DNA from: Caulobacter sp. UNC279MFTsu5.1
GTDB taxonomy: Bacteria; Pseudomonadota; Alphaproteobacteria; Caulobacterales; Caulobacteraceae
DNA length: 64,000 bases
Direction of reading: 5' to 3'
Assembly: GCF_900114015.1 (NCBI RefSeq)
Contig: NZ_FORN01000002.1
Coordinates: 1-64,000 of the forward strand
The translations under genes were made by a program, and so were the position numbers. The first letter of the stretch is position 1, and every line of letters starts with the position of its first letter. Below the pieces are notes generated by a model, which was given only the letters and a program-made list of their open reading frames with translations, did not search any database and was not told where the DNA came from. Shown here one piece after another: positions 51,671 to 60,592 of the stretch.

Positions 51671-52615
51671 ATGTTGACCGTACGCGCCGCGTTCGAGCAG
51701 GATCTGATCACGGTTCGGCTCGATGAAATCCTGCCGATGCGCAAGCTGCCGGACAAGGTGCTCGCCTCGGTCAAGTTCCGCCGCATCGCCCAATCGGTGG
51801 CAGAGGTCGGTGTGATCGAGCCGCTCGTCGTGGTGCGCTCGCCCGGCGCTGGCCCATACATGCTGCTCGACGGTCATGTGCGCCTGGCCATTCTCAAAGA
51901 CCTTGGCGAACGTCAAACCCGCTGTCTGATCTCCGACGACGACGAGGCCTTCACCTACAACAAACGTGTCAATCGCCTGGCGACGATCCAGGAGCACTAC
52001 ATGATCGTGCGCGCCCTTGAGCGCGGGGTCTCCGAAGACAAGCTGGCGCGGGCGCTCAATGTTGACGTCAAAGGCATCCGCCGCCGGCGCAGCCTGCTTG
52101 AGGGCGTAACCCCCGAGGTTGTCGATCTCCTGAAGGATCGGGCCATGAACCCCGTGACCTTCGATGTGCTGCGCAAGCTAAAGCCCATGCGTCAGATCGA
52201 AGTCGCCGAGTTGATGGTCTCGGCCGGCAACTTCACCTCCGCTTACGCCAAGGCGCTCTTGGCGGCCACGAGGCAGGCCGACCTTGTGCAGGCCCACAAG
52301 CCCAAGAAGGTCGGCGGCATGACCGCCGAGCAAATGGCGCGTATGGAGCGGGAGATGGAATCCCTCACGCAGGACTTCAAAGCGCTAGAGAGCTCCTATG
52401 GCGATGATGTCCTGCATCTGGTCATCGCCTCGGGCTATCTCTCCCGCCTCGTGGGTAATCCTGAAATTGAGCGTTACCTGCGCGGTCGCCATCCCGAGAT
52501 CCTCGACGAGTTTCGGGCCATCGTTGCCGCCACGTCGCTCGATCGTGCGGTGACATTGGGCGGGGCGAGCGAGAACCCGCTCGACCCCCCGCCGGATCGT
52601 CCCCTGGCGTCCTAG
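51671..52615 (+). CDS. ParB/RepB-like protein (second of two)
   Basis: A 314-residue paralogue starting one base after the previous stop. The ParB domain is ITVRLDEILPMRKLPDKVLASVKFRRIAQSVAEVGVIEPLVVVRS and YMLLDGHVRLAILKDLGE. HTH-like elements are DKLARALNVDVKGIRRRRSLLEG and NPVTFDVLRKLKPMRQIEVAELM. It has DGHVR where canonical ParB has GERR, so CTP handling may differ. The long C-terminal tail (KPKKVGGMTAEQMARMEREMES) is probably a dimer or DNA-contact region. Confidence 0.87.
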   Translation: MLTVRAAFEQDLITVRLDEILPMRKLPDKVLASVKFRRIAQSVAEVGVIEPLVVVRSPGAGPYMLLDGHVRLAILKDLGERQTRCLISDDDEAFTYNKRVNRLATIQEHYMIVRALERGVSEDKLARALNVDVKGIRRRRSLLEGVTPEVVDLLKDRAMNPVTFDVLRKLKPMRQIEVAELMVSAGNFTSAYAKALLAATRQADLVQAHKPKKVGGMTAEQMARMEREMESLTQDFKALESSYGDDVLHLVIASGYLSRLVGNPEIERYLRGRHPEILDEFRAIVAATSLDRAVTLGGASENPLDPPPDRPLAS

Positions 52616-52939
52616 TGGGGGATCTTGATCGGTAGGTCTTGGCCAGGCGTATTGGTAAGAACAACGTCGGCCCATCCAATTTGCGTGAGGAGCCGAGCGG
52701 TCGGACGGCGGGGGGGCAGGCATGTTCAATCCTAAACAGGCTGGCCCATCGGCGCTATGGCCGCGCTGCTCGGCGCCACGTCGAGGCCCAGGCCCAACTG
52801 CTCAGCCTTCAGCGTGATCGCCTGACCGTTTCTCCGAACGGTACTGACCTAGATCCACGCGCGCCGCCGTCGTGGTGCGAGCCTCCGAAGTCTGGACCGC
52901 CCTTGACGGGTTTGACGGCGTTGCCGTGGGCGCTGGGCC
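52616..52939. other. gap after the ParB pair, nothing recognised
   Basis: A convergent region between the ParB-like pair and the TonB receptor. Open frames exist on both strands (for example a plus-strand frame reading RLAHRRYGRAARRHVEAQAQLL), but none has a convincing start or ribosome binding site. No repeat or RNA was seen. Confidence 0.45.
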
Positions 52940-55900
52940 CTAGAATTGGCGTCGCAGCACCAGCTCGAACCGCCGGCCGCGGGGGTCGCCATAGGCGCTG
53001 TACCCGATGCCCTGGTCGGTCACGTTGCTGACGCTGTAGGTCGTGGTCAGCGGGATGACGACCGGCGGCGGCCGCTGGCCCATCAGGTTGCGGACACCCA
53101 GCCGGATCACGGTCTGAGACCCCTTCGACCCGAAGGACCGCGCGATGTAGCCATCGACATAGGTTTGCGATGGGATCGTGTCCGCGCCTTGCACCGTCCG
53201 CGCCACCGCGCTTTGCAGCGTCGAAAACAGGTCGTTGCCGGCGTACCGTGTGCGGTAGTCGGAGTAGAACTGCAGGTTTATGCCAGCCGTCCAGGCCTTG
53301 CCGGTCCAGTCCAGGCCCGCGTCCAGGCGAAAAGCAAGCGGACCATCCAGGACCCCCACGGTTTGGTATGGCGCGTTGAGCACGCTGCCGCGGCGGACGC
53401 CTGAGAGGCGCCAGGTCGCTCGGGCATAGGGTGAGAACTGGCCCATCGCGGTGTCGCGCTGGTAGTCAAGATCCAGATCGATGGTGTCCGCGCGGGAAAA
53501 GCCGACATTGCGAAGCGATCCGTCGAAGAACTCGACAGCTCCTACGGTATAGCCTTTGGCGATATCGGCCGCGGTCAAGGGCGCGCGCCGCATGATCCCA
53601 GGATAGACGTCCTCGAGAACAAAAAGCTCTTCGTAGCCTCCGTTCAAGGGGGAGGCGATCTCATCGTGCTTCTCCGTCCGTGAGAAGTCGATCGACACGC
53701 GAAGGCCGTCGAGACGATCGGGAGTGACCACGAGCCCAGCTGAATAGGTTCTGGCCCGCTCGGACCGCAACGTGGCCGAGCCGCCCATCAAGACGCGGAA
53801 CGGGCCGAGAAAATCGCCAGGCCGCTTGGGGTCGGAGACGCTTGATCCAAAGCGATCGACATAACTGACGACCTGAAGTTGGCTTGGGGACGGTGGCAGG
53901 TAGCCCGTCGAATAGCTGGCCCGCAGCGCCAAGCCATCGATCGGTTGCGCCTTGGCGCCCACCGTCACCGTGCCGGTGCTCCGCCGCCAGCGCACTTGCG
54001 TGTCCTCAAAAAACACTTTGGCGCCGAAGTCGTTGAGCGGCGTGGTGATATTGAAACGATCCACGCGCCCGGCGAGCTGGAGTTCAAGGCCGCGCGCCAG
54101 GCTAAAGGGGGCGTCCAGACGGGTGATCGGCGCCCGAAGCTCGGCATAGCCTGACCTGACCCATTGCGTCTGTTCGGCCACTTCGGCGTCTGGTTCCCCG
54201 CTCGATGGCATATGCTCACGCCGCGTCTCGATGAGGAGGCTCAGCGTCGCGGTGCCCGCGCCGGTCTCGAAGAAGGGGCCCGCCAGGCGCGCGCTCAGAT
54301 CCGTCATACGGTTGTTCAAGACCGATGTCGTGGCGCTCGTTGGATACTGGGCCAGCGCGGCCTTAAGTCCATCGATCCCGGCGAAGAGGTCGACGCCGGT
54401 CTCCGCCAAGAAGGTGTCGGTATCGACAAGGTCGAAGGCGCTGGTTTTGACCCGGGCGCGCGCTGCTGTCAGATCAAGATTGGCGCTCCAACCGGCGGGC
54501 AGCCTCGCGATCGCGCCCAGGGTTACGCGATCCGAGGCGATGTCGGTGCTTGAAACCCCGGCCGACCCTGAGGTTGGCAAGTTGACGTAGATCCCCTGAG
54601 GATAAGGATTTCCGTTGGCGCCGACATCCACGAACACCCTGCGCTGCTGCTGGAGCCAGGGGCCAGCCGCCGCGCCGCGATTGGCCAGATGCAACGCGTC
54701 GAGGAAGACTTCGAAACGCGGGGTGAAGCTATGCCGGACGCTGGCGAGCGCGGACGACGTTCGCGTGCGCGTCAGCAGGCTTTGCAGGGTTCCCAAGCCG
54801 TCTTGCGACAGGCGGCGATCGAACCGCTCCTCGTCGGAAACGATATAGCTCGGCAAAGGCGGGCCGGCGCCATCAATTTGCGACGGGACGACGATGTTGA
54901 GTTTGACCGAGACGGGCCCGGTTTCACCAAAAGCCTGGCGAATGAAGTCGCGATCGCCCACGCGTAGACCTGCGTCCTCGGCGTAGCTCACCGTCAGGAC
55001 CGCGCGGGTGGCGCCAGACCGGCTCGTTCCGCCCCAACGTCCCTCGAGCCCCCATCGCCGGCTGTCGCCCTGGTCGCTGACGCGGGAGGTCGACACCAGC
55101 TCCAGGCCCGCCGACGGCCGCTTGAGAACCACGTTGACGACGCCGCCCACAGCGCCCGAGCCGTAGATGCCGCTGGCGCTGGAGGTCAGGACCTCGATGC
55201 GCTCGACGTCTCCGGGAGCGATCGCGTTGAGATCGGGCTGCAGGAGATCGCCGGCCGCCGGAAGGCTCGGCATCCTGCGTCCGTCGACCAGGACCAGGGT
55301 CTGGTTGACGCCGAAGCCCCCGAGATTGATCGCCGAGCGCGCCGAACCGCGATTGAGAACAGGCGCTTGGCTAAGCGCGATCGCGCTGGCGTTGCCGGTG
55401 GCGCGCGATCGCATGAAGTCTTCGATCGAGGCGACCTGGGCATTGGCGATGTCCCGGTCCGTCGCAACGCGATAGGGTTGGATGTCATCGCGGCTACGGG
55501 GAATATCCGCATTCAGGCTCTTGCGGCCAACGACGAGGAGCTCGGGCAAGGTCGTGGGCGTGTCCGCGTCGAGGCGCGGCGGCGAGACCACCGCGTCGAC
55601 CGCGGGCGGCGCCACGATCGCATATCCGCCGTTGGCGAGGCGACGATAGGTGAGATGCGTGCCGCCTAGGAGCTGATCCAGCCCCGTCGTGGCCGTATAG
55701 CGACCTTCGAGACCGGCGCTGTGGCGACCCGACACCAATCTTGGATCATAGGCCAGCGTAATGCCGGCCTGTCGCGAGAAGCGGGCCAAGGTGTCGTCCA
55801 GCGTGCCGGCCGGTATGCTGAAGACCGCCGTCGCCTCCGCACCTAGCGCGGCGTTCGCCGTCAGGGCGGCGAGGGCGAGCCCGACCAGGCTCGACGTGGC

Positions 55901-55960
55901 GCGGGTCAACCTGTGATCTGACGCGATACGGCGATCGCCGAGTCTGAAGAACTTGAGCAT
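52940..55960 (-). CDS. TonB-dependent receptor with STN domain (second)
   Basis: A 1006-residue outer-membrane receptor. Residues 1-42 are the export region (SSLVGLALAALTANAALGAEA). The STN domain follows (FSIPAGTLDDTLARFSRQAGITLAYDPRLV, LANGGYAIVAPP). The plug has VLTSSASGIYGSGAVGGVVNVVLKRP, and the barrel ends SAYGDPRGRRFELVLRRQF with a terminal Phe. ATG at 55960 was chosen to place the signal peptide; the frame continues to 56032. The sigma, FecR and winged-helix genes upstream run in the same direction. The ligand is unknown. Confidence 0.88.
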   Translation of the reverse strand: MLKFFRLGDRRIASDHRLTRATSSLVGLALAALTANAALGAEATAVFSIPAGTLDDTLARFSRQAGITLAYDPRLVSGRHSAGLEGRYTATTGLDQLLGGTHLTYRRLANGGYAIVAPPAVDAVVSPPRLDADTPTTLPELLVVGRKSLNADIPRSRDDIQPYRVATDRDIANAQVASIEDFMRSRATGNASAIALSQAPVLNRGSARSAINLGGFGVNQTLVLVDGRRMPSLPAAGDLLQPDLNAIAPGDVERIEVLTSSASGIYGSGAVGGVVNVVLKRPSAGLELVSTSRVSDQGDSRRWGLEGRWGGTSRSGATRAVLTVSYAEDAGLRVGDRDFIRQAFGETGPVSVKLNIVVPSQIDGAGPPLPSYIVSDEERFDRRLSQDGLGTLQSLLTRTRTSSALASVRHSFTPRFEVFLDALHLANRGAAAGPWLQQQRRVFVDVGANGNPYPQGIYVNLPTSGSAGVSSTDIASDRVTLGAIARLPAGWSANLDLTAARARVKTSAFDLVDTDTFLAETGVDLFAGIDGLKAALAQYPTSATTSVLNNRMTDLSARLAGPFFETGAGTATLSLLIETRREHMPSSGEPDAEVAEQTQWVRSGYAELRAPITRLDAPFSLARGLELQLAGRVDRFNITTPLNDFGAKVFFEDTQVRWRRSTGTVTVGAKAQPIDGLALRASYSTGYLPPSPSQLQVVSYVDRFGSSVSDPKRPGDFLGPFRVLMGGSATLRSERARTYSAGLVVTPDRLDGLRVSIDFSRTEKHDEIASPLNGGYEELFVLEDVYPGIMRRAPLTAADIAKGYTVGAVEFFDGSLRNVGFSRADTIDLDLDYQRDTAMGQFSPYARATWRLSGVRRGSVLNAPYQTVGVLDGPLAFRLDAGLDWTGKAWTAGINLQFYSDYRTRYAGNDLFSTLQSAVARTVQGADTIPSQTYVDGYIARSFGSKGSQTVIRLGVRNLMGQRPPPVVIPLTTTYSVSNVTDQGIGYSAYGDPRGRRFELVLRRQF

Positions 55961-56184
55961 GCGGTCGCGGTGGTCGTTGTCTTGGTGCGCGATAGCAGCG
56001 GACCGACGTCCAAGGCCCCGTGAAAGAGCCAAGGCTCTGGCGGACTTCAGCTCACCCCCAATCCGAGCATTGGATCATATTCGGAATGGAATGTGACTCG
56101 TATTCTTCGGCCCTATCGCCGTTCGGCAAGGACATGCCGAAATCGCGGACAGACTCCAGCAACGACAACGCTGAGGGCGCCGGT
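55961..56184. other. leader of the second TonB receptor gene
   Basis: The gap between the winged-helix gene and the receptor gene, both on the minus strand. It presumably contains the receptor promoter. The minus-strand sequence just after the winged-helix stop also resembles eroded coding sequence from that gene's lost C-terminus. Confidence 0.35.
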
Positions 56185-57051
56185 TCACGACCAGGGCTCG
56201 GTTCCGGCCGCCAGGAGGTGTGCGGCGACCGGCGGCTCGAGAATGCTTCCAAGACACAGCGCCACATCGCCAGCCACATCCTTAGCGCTGTCCAAGACCA
56301 GCAGCATCTTGCGCGAAGTCGGATTAGGCAAAGTCGAAGGGGACAGCGGATAGACTTCGGCAGCCAACAGCGCCGCGGCGACCGCCTCCGGCGTTCGGCC
56401 AACGCCTTCCACCGATTTGAGATCGACGAACACGACGCGACCAGTCTGGCCGTCCTCAACCGTTCTCGCCACGGCGATGGCAAGCGACGCCGCGCTATGC
56501 CCCAGGTCATCGATCACGAACATCAGGCGCGAGACCGTCACGGCCTGGAGCCTGGCCTGCGCTTCATCGAGCCCAACCGCGCTTGCGGGCGACACGGATT
56601 GGGCGCCAGTCTTGGCAAGGTTTGCGCGTGGACCGGGCGCATCGCCGTCCCGCACCGTAGCGACGAACCTGTAGCCGCGGCCGGTCACCGTCCCGATGTA
56701 GTCCGGTTGCTTGGCGGGGTCGCCAAGCGCCTTGCGCAAAGTGGCGATATTCACCTTGAGATTGGCTTCGCCGACGAAGGTGTCAGGCCAGACGCGGGCG
56801 ATCAGTTCCCGCTTCGAAATCAGTTCGCCGGGGCGCTCGACAAGGACTGTCAGAAGCTCCAGCGCCCGGGCGCCGATCGCCAAGGGGACGCCATCTCGAC
56901 AAAGCGACTGTCTATCGGGCCTCAGAAGATAGGGGCCAAAAGCAAAGGCGCGCGGTGAGCTTCGACCAGGAGAACGGTCGCTGACAGGATCGGCCCCCTC
57001 CGCGGCATGAGGGCGAACAAGATCGAGAACTTCGGCGGATTGTACGGACAT
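56185..57051 (-). CDS. winged-helix regulator with degenerate, truncated NTPase domain
   Basis: A 288-residue protein with an OmpR/CadC-type winged helix at about 35-132 (FAFGPYLLRPDRQSLCRDGVPLAIGARALELLTVLVERPGELISKRELIARVWP, then LRKALGD and YIGTVTGRGYRFVA). The following half resembles the NTPase of AfsR-like regulators (VVFVDLKSVEGVGRTPEAVAAALL, LLVLDSAKDVAGDVALCLG). The place of the P-loop reads DDLGHSAASLA, so the Walker A motif is lost. It stops at AGTEPWS where relatives continue for hundreds of residues. It is probably a DNA-binding regulator of this unit without ATPase function. Confidence 0.72.
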   Translation of the reverse strand: MSVQSAEVLDLVRPHAAEGADPVSDRSPGRSSPRAFAFGPYLLRPDRQSLCRDGVPLAIGARALELLTVLVERPGELISKRELIARVWPDTFVGEANLKVNIATLRKALGDPAKQPDYIGTVTGRGYRFVATVRDGDAPGPRANLAKTGAQSVSPASAVGLDEAQARLQAVTVSRLMFVIDDLGHSAASLAIAVARTVEDGQTGRVVFVDLKSVEGVGRTPEAVAAALLAAEVYPLSPSTLPNPTSRKMLLVLDSAKDVAGDVALCLGSILEPPVAAHLLAAGTEPWS

Positions 57052-57113
57052 GGAACCTCTCCGCCCGCTGAGACGTCGGTCCCTCGCAAACCCGTACGTT
57101 GAGCGCGAAGTTT

Positions 57114-58094
57114 TTAGCGGGCGGGGCGCAGGATGATGCCGGTCTTATCCTGATCGACCTCAAGCGGGTGGATCGCGGCGATGGCGTCGGCGAACCCGCG
57201 CGCGTCGTCGATCGGGAAGCGCCCGCTGATCGGCAAGGCCCCGATCCGCGAACCCATCAGCCGGATCGGAGGTCCGCCGTACCGGTTGATTTCGGCCACG
57301 GCCTCGTCCAATCGCGTCTGGCGAAATTCCAGATAGCCGTAACGCCAGGCCATGGCCCGATCCGGATCCACCGGCTTCACGGACCCCGCCGCGCCAGTCG
57401 GCGCCTGGTATTGCTCGCCGGGGCGCAAAGTCACTGTGCGGGCGCCTTCGCCGATCGACACCGCGCCATCTTGCAAGGTGACGGTCACCAGGCCCGCCGG
57501 ATCCCGTCGAACGGAAAAGCGCGTGCCGATGTCGGTCACCGTCTTGTCGGACGCTCTGACGAGGAAGGGGCGCGCCTTCACGGCGGCGACGTCGAAATAG
57601 ACTTGCCCGTCCAGCACCGTCACGCGTCGCGCTGTTTCGTCGAAGCGGATTTCGATCACCGTATTGCGATCCAAGGTCGCCAGCGTGCCGTCCGGCAGCC
57701 GTCGATCGGTGCGCTGCGTGTGCGCCGCCAACATCTGGACGACGGGCGAGGCCTGTTGCGGCGCGCGGCTGGGCGACAGGTGGCGCCAACCCATAACCCC
57801 GCCAAGAACAGCGGCGGCCACAAGCGATGCGGCGATCAATCCCCGCCAAGCCGCCTGGGCAGGCTCTGGCTTGGCCGCCAGCGCCTGGGCCCGCATCACC
57901 TCGAAGAGGTCGCCACCCACTTGGTCGAAACGCGCCCAATCGGTGAGCGCCTGCTCCCACGCCCGGGCATGGGCGGGCGAAGCGGCCAGCCAGTCGGCGA
58001 GGGCCTTCTCATCGGACGTCGACAGGCCAGCGTCGCGACGCACGAGCCAGTCGGCGGCCTCATCCCGTAGTTGGGAGGGGTCGATGACGTTCAT
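57114..58094 (-). CDS. FecR-family regulator (second)
   Basis: A 326-residue membrane regulator: DEAADWLVRRDAGLSTSDEKALADWLAASPAHARAWEQAL at the cytoplasmic end, a transmembrane segment near 88-105 (LIAASLVAAAVLGGVMGW), and a periplasmic FecR domain with DRRLPDGTLATLDRNTVIEIRFDETARRVTVLDGQVYFDV and RPFLVRASDKTVTDIGTRFSV. Its ATG overlaps the stop of the upstream sigma gene by four bases. Confidence 0.92.
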   Translation of the reverse strand: MNVIDPSQLRDEAADWLVRRDAGLSTSDEKALADWLAASPAHARAWEQALTDWARFDQVGGDLFEVMRAQALAAKPEPAQAAWRGLIAASLVAAAVLGGVMGWRHLSPSRAPQQASPVVQMLAAHTQRTDRRLPDGTLATLDRNTVIEIRFDETARRVTVLDGQVYFDVAAVKARPFLVRASDKTVTDIGTRFSVRRDPAGLVTVTLQDGAVSIGEGARTVTLRPGEQYQAPTGAAGSVKPVDPDRAMAWRYGYLEFRQTRLDEAVAEINRYGGPPIRLMGSRIGALPISGRFPIDDARGFADAIAAIHPLEVDQDKTGIILRPAR

Positions 58095-58606
58095 CGCAAG
58101 GCCTCCATGCGGGACAGAAGATGGCGCGTCGCGCGCTGCATGTGCTTTTCCACGGCGCTGACCGACAAGCCCAGACGCCGTCCAATGAGCGCGATGGGCA
58201 GTCCTTCCACACGGCGCAGAATGAAGATTGTCCGGCTGCGCTCTGGCAGCTCCAGGAGAATCCGGCTCGTCAACTCCAGAGCCTGCTGGCTGATCAGCAA
58301 CTCTTCGGCTCCAGGTGTTGAGGGCGCGTGGCGTTCGGCGTCGAACTCCTCGTGCTGGTCCGAATGACGCACATTGCGGCTGCGCATCCGGTCCTTGAGC
58401 ACGCTCGAGGCCGTTTCAAACACGTACGCCTGGAAATGATCCAACTCGTTCGTGCCGCCACGTTTGATGATCCGGAGGAAGACGTCTTGAACCAAGTCGT
58501 CGACCTCGTTGGATGGCGCTCGCCGCGCGAACCAGCGCGTGAGGAGCGGGCGCAAGACGGCCGTCTTAGCCCCCAACCCATCGCCCGACCGCCTGTCGTC
58601 TCGCAT
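58091..58606 (-). CDS. ECF sigma factor (second)
   Basis: A 171-residue ECF sigma factor. Region 2: APSNEVDDLVQDVFLRIIKRGG and FQAYVFETASSVLKDRMRSRNV. Region 4: LELPERSRTIFILRRVEGLPIALIGRRLGLSVSAVEKHMQRA. The start at 58606 is preferred over 58681 because tgagggg precedes it and the length fits ECF factors. It overlaps FecR (atga), with the winged-helix and TonB receptor genes further along the same strand as probable targets. Confidence 0.9.
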   Translation of the reverse strand: MRDDRRSGDGLGAKTAVLRPLLTRWFARRAPSNEVDDLVQDVFLRIIKRGGTNELDHFQAYVFETASSVLKDRMRSRNVRHSDQHEEFDAERHAPSTPGAEELLISQQALELTSRILLELPERSRTIFILRRVEGLPIALIGRRLGLSVSAVEKHMQRATRHLLSRMEALR

Positions 58607-58965
58607 CACACCCCTCAGCGGGCGCAATTGTAACGGGCCGTGGTTTGGCTCGCCAGTCCGCGATGAGCCGTCACGAGCCATGACCGCGACTGTCCCGTGT
58701 CATGATTTTCGGGCGTGCGCCCGTCGGGGGCGTTCTGGGCGCGAACCTTTACCGCTTTTTACCGCAACCCGATGCTGGCGGCGCCCTGGGAGACCTGGGG
58801 CAAAGCCTCAACGGACCTCCGAAGGGTTGATGACGGCGGGTGTCGCGCGCCGGGCGATGTCCCGGACATTCTCTTCGGCGCCCGAAGGGTCTCTTCCAGG
58901 ACAGGCTGTTGAAAGCCGTCCGAACGCGGTCTTCTTACTCGTCCCCGAAGCCAACGGGGACCGAC
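58607..58965. other. junction between the cargo and the trb operon
   Basis: The divergent region between the second sigma gene and trbB, and the right-hand border of the inserted cargo. It has a short direct repeat ttaccgcttttttaccgc-like near 58750 and no recognisable gene. It probably contains the trb promoter. No obvious match to the left-hand junction near 28785 was seen by eye. Confidence 0.45.
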
Positions 58966-59916
58966 ATGGACCAGCCCGACACCCTCGACCTCTCCCGAAG
59001 CGAGCGCATGCTCCGCTCGGCGCTTGGGCCCTTGCTGCTGGCGCGCCTGGCCGACCCGGCCGTGGCCGAGCTGATGGTCAATCCCGACGGCCGGGTCTGG
59101 CTGGACCGCCTCGATACGGGGCTGGTCGACGCCGAACTGCGCGTTGCGCCCGCCGACGCCGAGCGCGTTCTGCGCCTTGTCGCCCATCACGTCGGCGTCG
59201 AAGTCCACGCCGCGAATCCACGGGTCTCGGCCGAGCTGCCGGGGACGGGCGAGCGGTTCGAGGGGCAAATGCCGCCGGTCGTCACCGCCCCGACCTTCAC
59301 GATCCGAAAGCCGGCGCGTCAGGCCTTCACCCTCGACGACTATGTCCGGGCCGGCGTGATGAGCGTCGAGCAGGCGCTGGTGCTGTGGGAGGCCGTGCGC
59401 GAGCGACGCAACATCCTGGTGGCGGGACCCACTTCCAGCGGCAAGACCACCCTGGTCAACGCGCTGTTGGACAAGGTGGCCGAAACCGCCGACCGGGTCA
59501 TCCTCTGCGAGGACCTGCGCGAGCTGCAATGCGCCGCGCCGAACCTGGTGGCGCTGCGCACGATCGAAGGCGTCGTGAGCCTCACCGACCTCGTCCGCTC
59601 CACCCTGCGCCTGCGTCCTGACCGGATCATCATCGGCGAGGTGAGGGGCGCCGAGGCCCTCGATCTCGTCAAGGCCTGGGGTACGGGGCATCCCGGCGGG
59701 ATCGGCACCCTGAACGCCGGCTCGGCGCTCGGGGCCCTGCTACGCCTGGAGCAGCTGATCCAGGAAGCGGTGGTGACCGTGCCGCGCGGCCTGATCGCCG
59801 AGACCATCGATCTGATCGCGGTCCTCGCCGGCCGGGGCCGACAGCGACGCCTGATTGAACTTTCGCGCCTGGAAGGCGTGGCGCCCGACGGCGCCTACCA
59901 GCTCAGCCCCGCCTGA
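58966..59916 (+). CDS. trbB: conjugal transfer ATPase TrbB (VirB11-like)
   Basis: A 316-residue secretion ATPase of the VirB11 family. The N-terminal domain has [22 protein letters not shown]. The core has [15 protein letters not shown] (Walker A near 152-160), [12 protein letters not shown] (Asp box), [32 protein letters not shown] (Walker B and His box). It powers pilus assembly and DNA transfer. ATG at 58966 is chosen because the family begins there; the frame is open to 58840. Confidence 0.95.
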   Translation: MDQPDTLDLSRSERMLRSALGPLLLARLADPAVAELMVNPDGRVWLDRLDTGLVDAELRVAPADAERVLRLVAHHVGVEVHAANPRVSAELPGTGERFEGQMPPVVTAPTFTIRKPARQAFTLDDYVRAGVMSVEQALVLWEAVRERRNILVAGPTSSGKTTLVNALLDKVAETADRVILCEDLRELQCAAPNLVALRTIEGVVSLTDLVRSTLRLRPDRIIIGEVRGAEALDLVKAWGTGHPGGIGTLNAGSALGALLRLEQLIQEAVVTVPRGLIAETIDLIAVLAGRGRQRRLIELSRLEGVAPDGAYQLSPA

Positions 59917-59960
59917 GATCTCGCCCCTAAGCCCCTGAAATCTCGAAAGGAGATGGTCTC

Positions 59961-60323
59961 GTGTTCATGAGCCTTGCCCTGTCGCGCGCCTGTGGTGCGC
60001 GCCATCCGCTGCCGCGCGTCCGACCCTGGCTGCTGAGCGGCCTGTCTTGCGCCCTGACCCTGCTATCGGCGCAAGCCTACGCCGCGGGCTCCTCCATGCC
60101 TTGGGAGGAGCCGCTCCAGAAGATCCTGGAGTCGATCGAAGGCCCCGTCGCCAAGATCATCGCCGTCGTCATCATCATCATGACGGGCCTGGCCCTGGCG
60201 TTCGGCGACAGCACCGGCGGCACGCGCCGGCTGATCCAGATCGTGTTCGGCCTGTCGATCGCCTTCGCCGCGTCGAGCTTCTTCCTGTCGTTCTTCTCGT
60301 TCGGCGGCGGGGCGGTCATCTGA
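59961..60323 (+). CDS. trbC: conjugal pilin TrbC (VirB2-like)
   Basis: A 120-residue prepilin. A long signal region (about 1-42, ending SAQAYAAGSS) is followed by two hydrophobic segments (AKIIAVVIIIMTGLALAFG and LIQIVFGLSIAFAASSFFLSFF), the standard pilin layout. TraF (at 23149) is its expected processing enzyme. GTG at 59961 is supported by aaggagatgg; ATG at 59967 is the alternative. Confidence 0.92.
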   Translation: MFMSLALSRACGARHPLPRVRPWLLSGLSCALTLLSAQAYAAGSSMPWEEPLQKILESIEGPVAKIIAVVIIIMTGLALAFGDSTGGTRRLIQIVFGLSIAFAASSFFLSFFSFGGGAVI

Positions 60324-60589
60324 TGGCCGGTGATCGCGCGACGAGCTTCGCCGCCCCGGTGCACCGGGCGCTGACCGAACCGGTCCTGCTGGCCGGCGCG
60401 CCGCGCGCGATCGCCTTGGTCAACGGCACCCTGGCCGCGGCCCTCGGCGTTGGCCTGCGGCTCTGGGTCATGGGCCTGGTGGTCTGGCTGGCCGGACACG
60501 CCCTGGCGGTCTGGGCCGCACGACACGATCCGCTGTTCTTCGAGGTCGGCCGTCGCCATGTGCGACTGCCAGCCCGCCTGGAGGTCTGA
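60323..60589 (+). CDS. trbD: conjugal transfer protein TrbD (VirB3-like)
   Basis: An 88-residue inner-membrane protein: HRALTEPVLLAGAPRAIALVNGTLAAALGVG, then two hydrophobic stretches (LRLWVMGLVVWLAGHALAVW), ending DPLFFEVGRRHVRLPARL. This is the VirB3/TrbD pattern. The ATG shares a base with the trbC stop (tgatg), so translation is coupled. Confidence 0.92.
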   Translation: MAGDRATSFAAPVHRALTEPVLLAGAPRAIALVNGTLAAALGVGLRLWVMGLVVWLAGHALAVWAARHDPLFFEVGRRHVRLPARLEV

Positions 60590-60592
60590 GCC

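Noticed and set aside
50794..52615. Plasmid partition locus
   Set aside because: There is no ParA and no visible parS cluster, and both ParB-like genes are coupled to a recombinase.
52639..53031. 130-aa plus-strand open frame overlapping the end of the second TonB receptor
   Set aside because: It is proline/arginine-rich, has no Shine-Dalgarno, and runs over the conserved receptor C-terminus.
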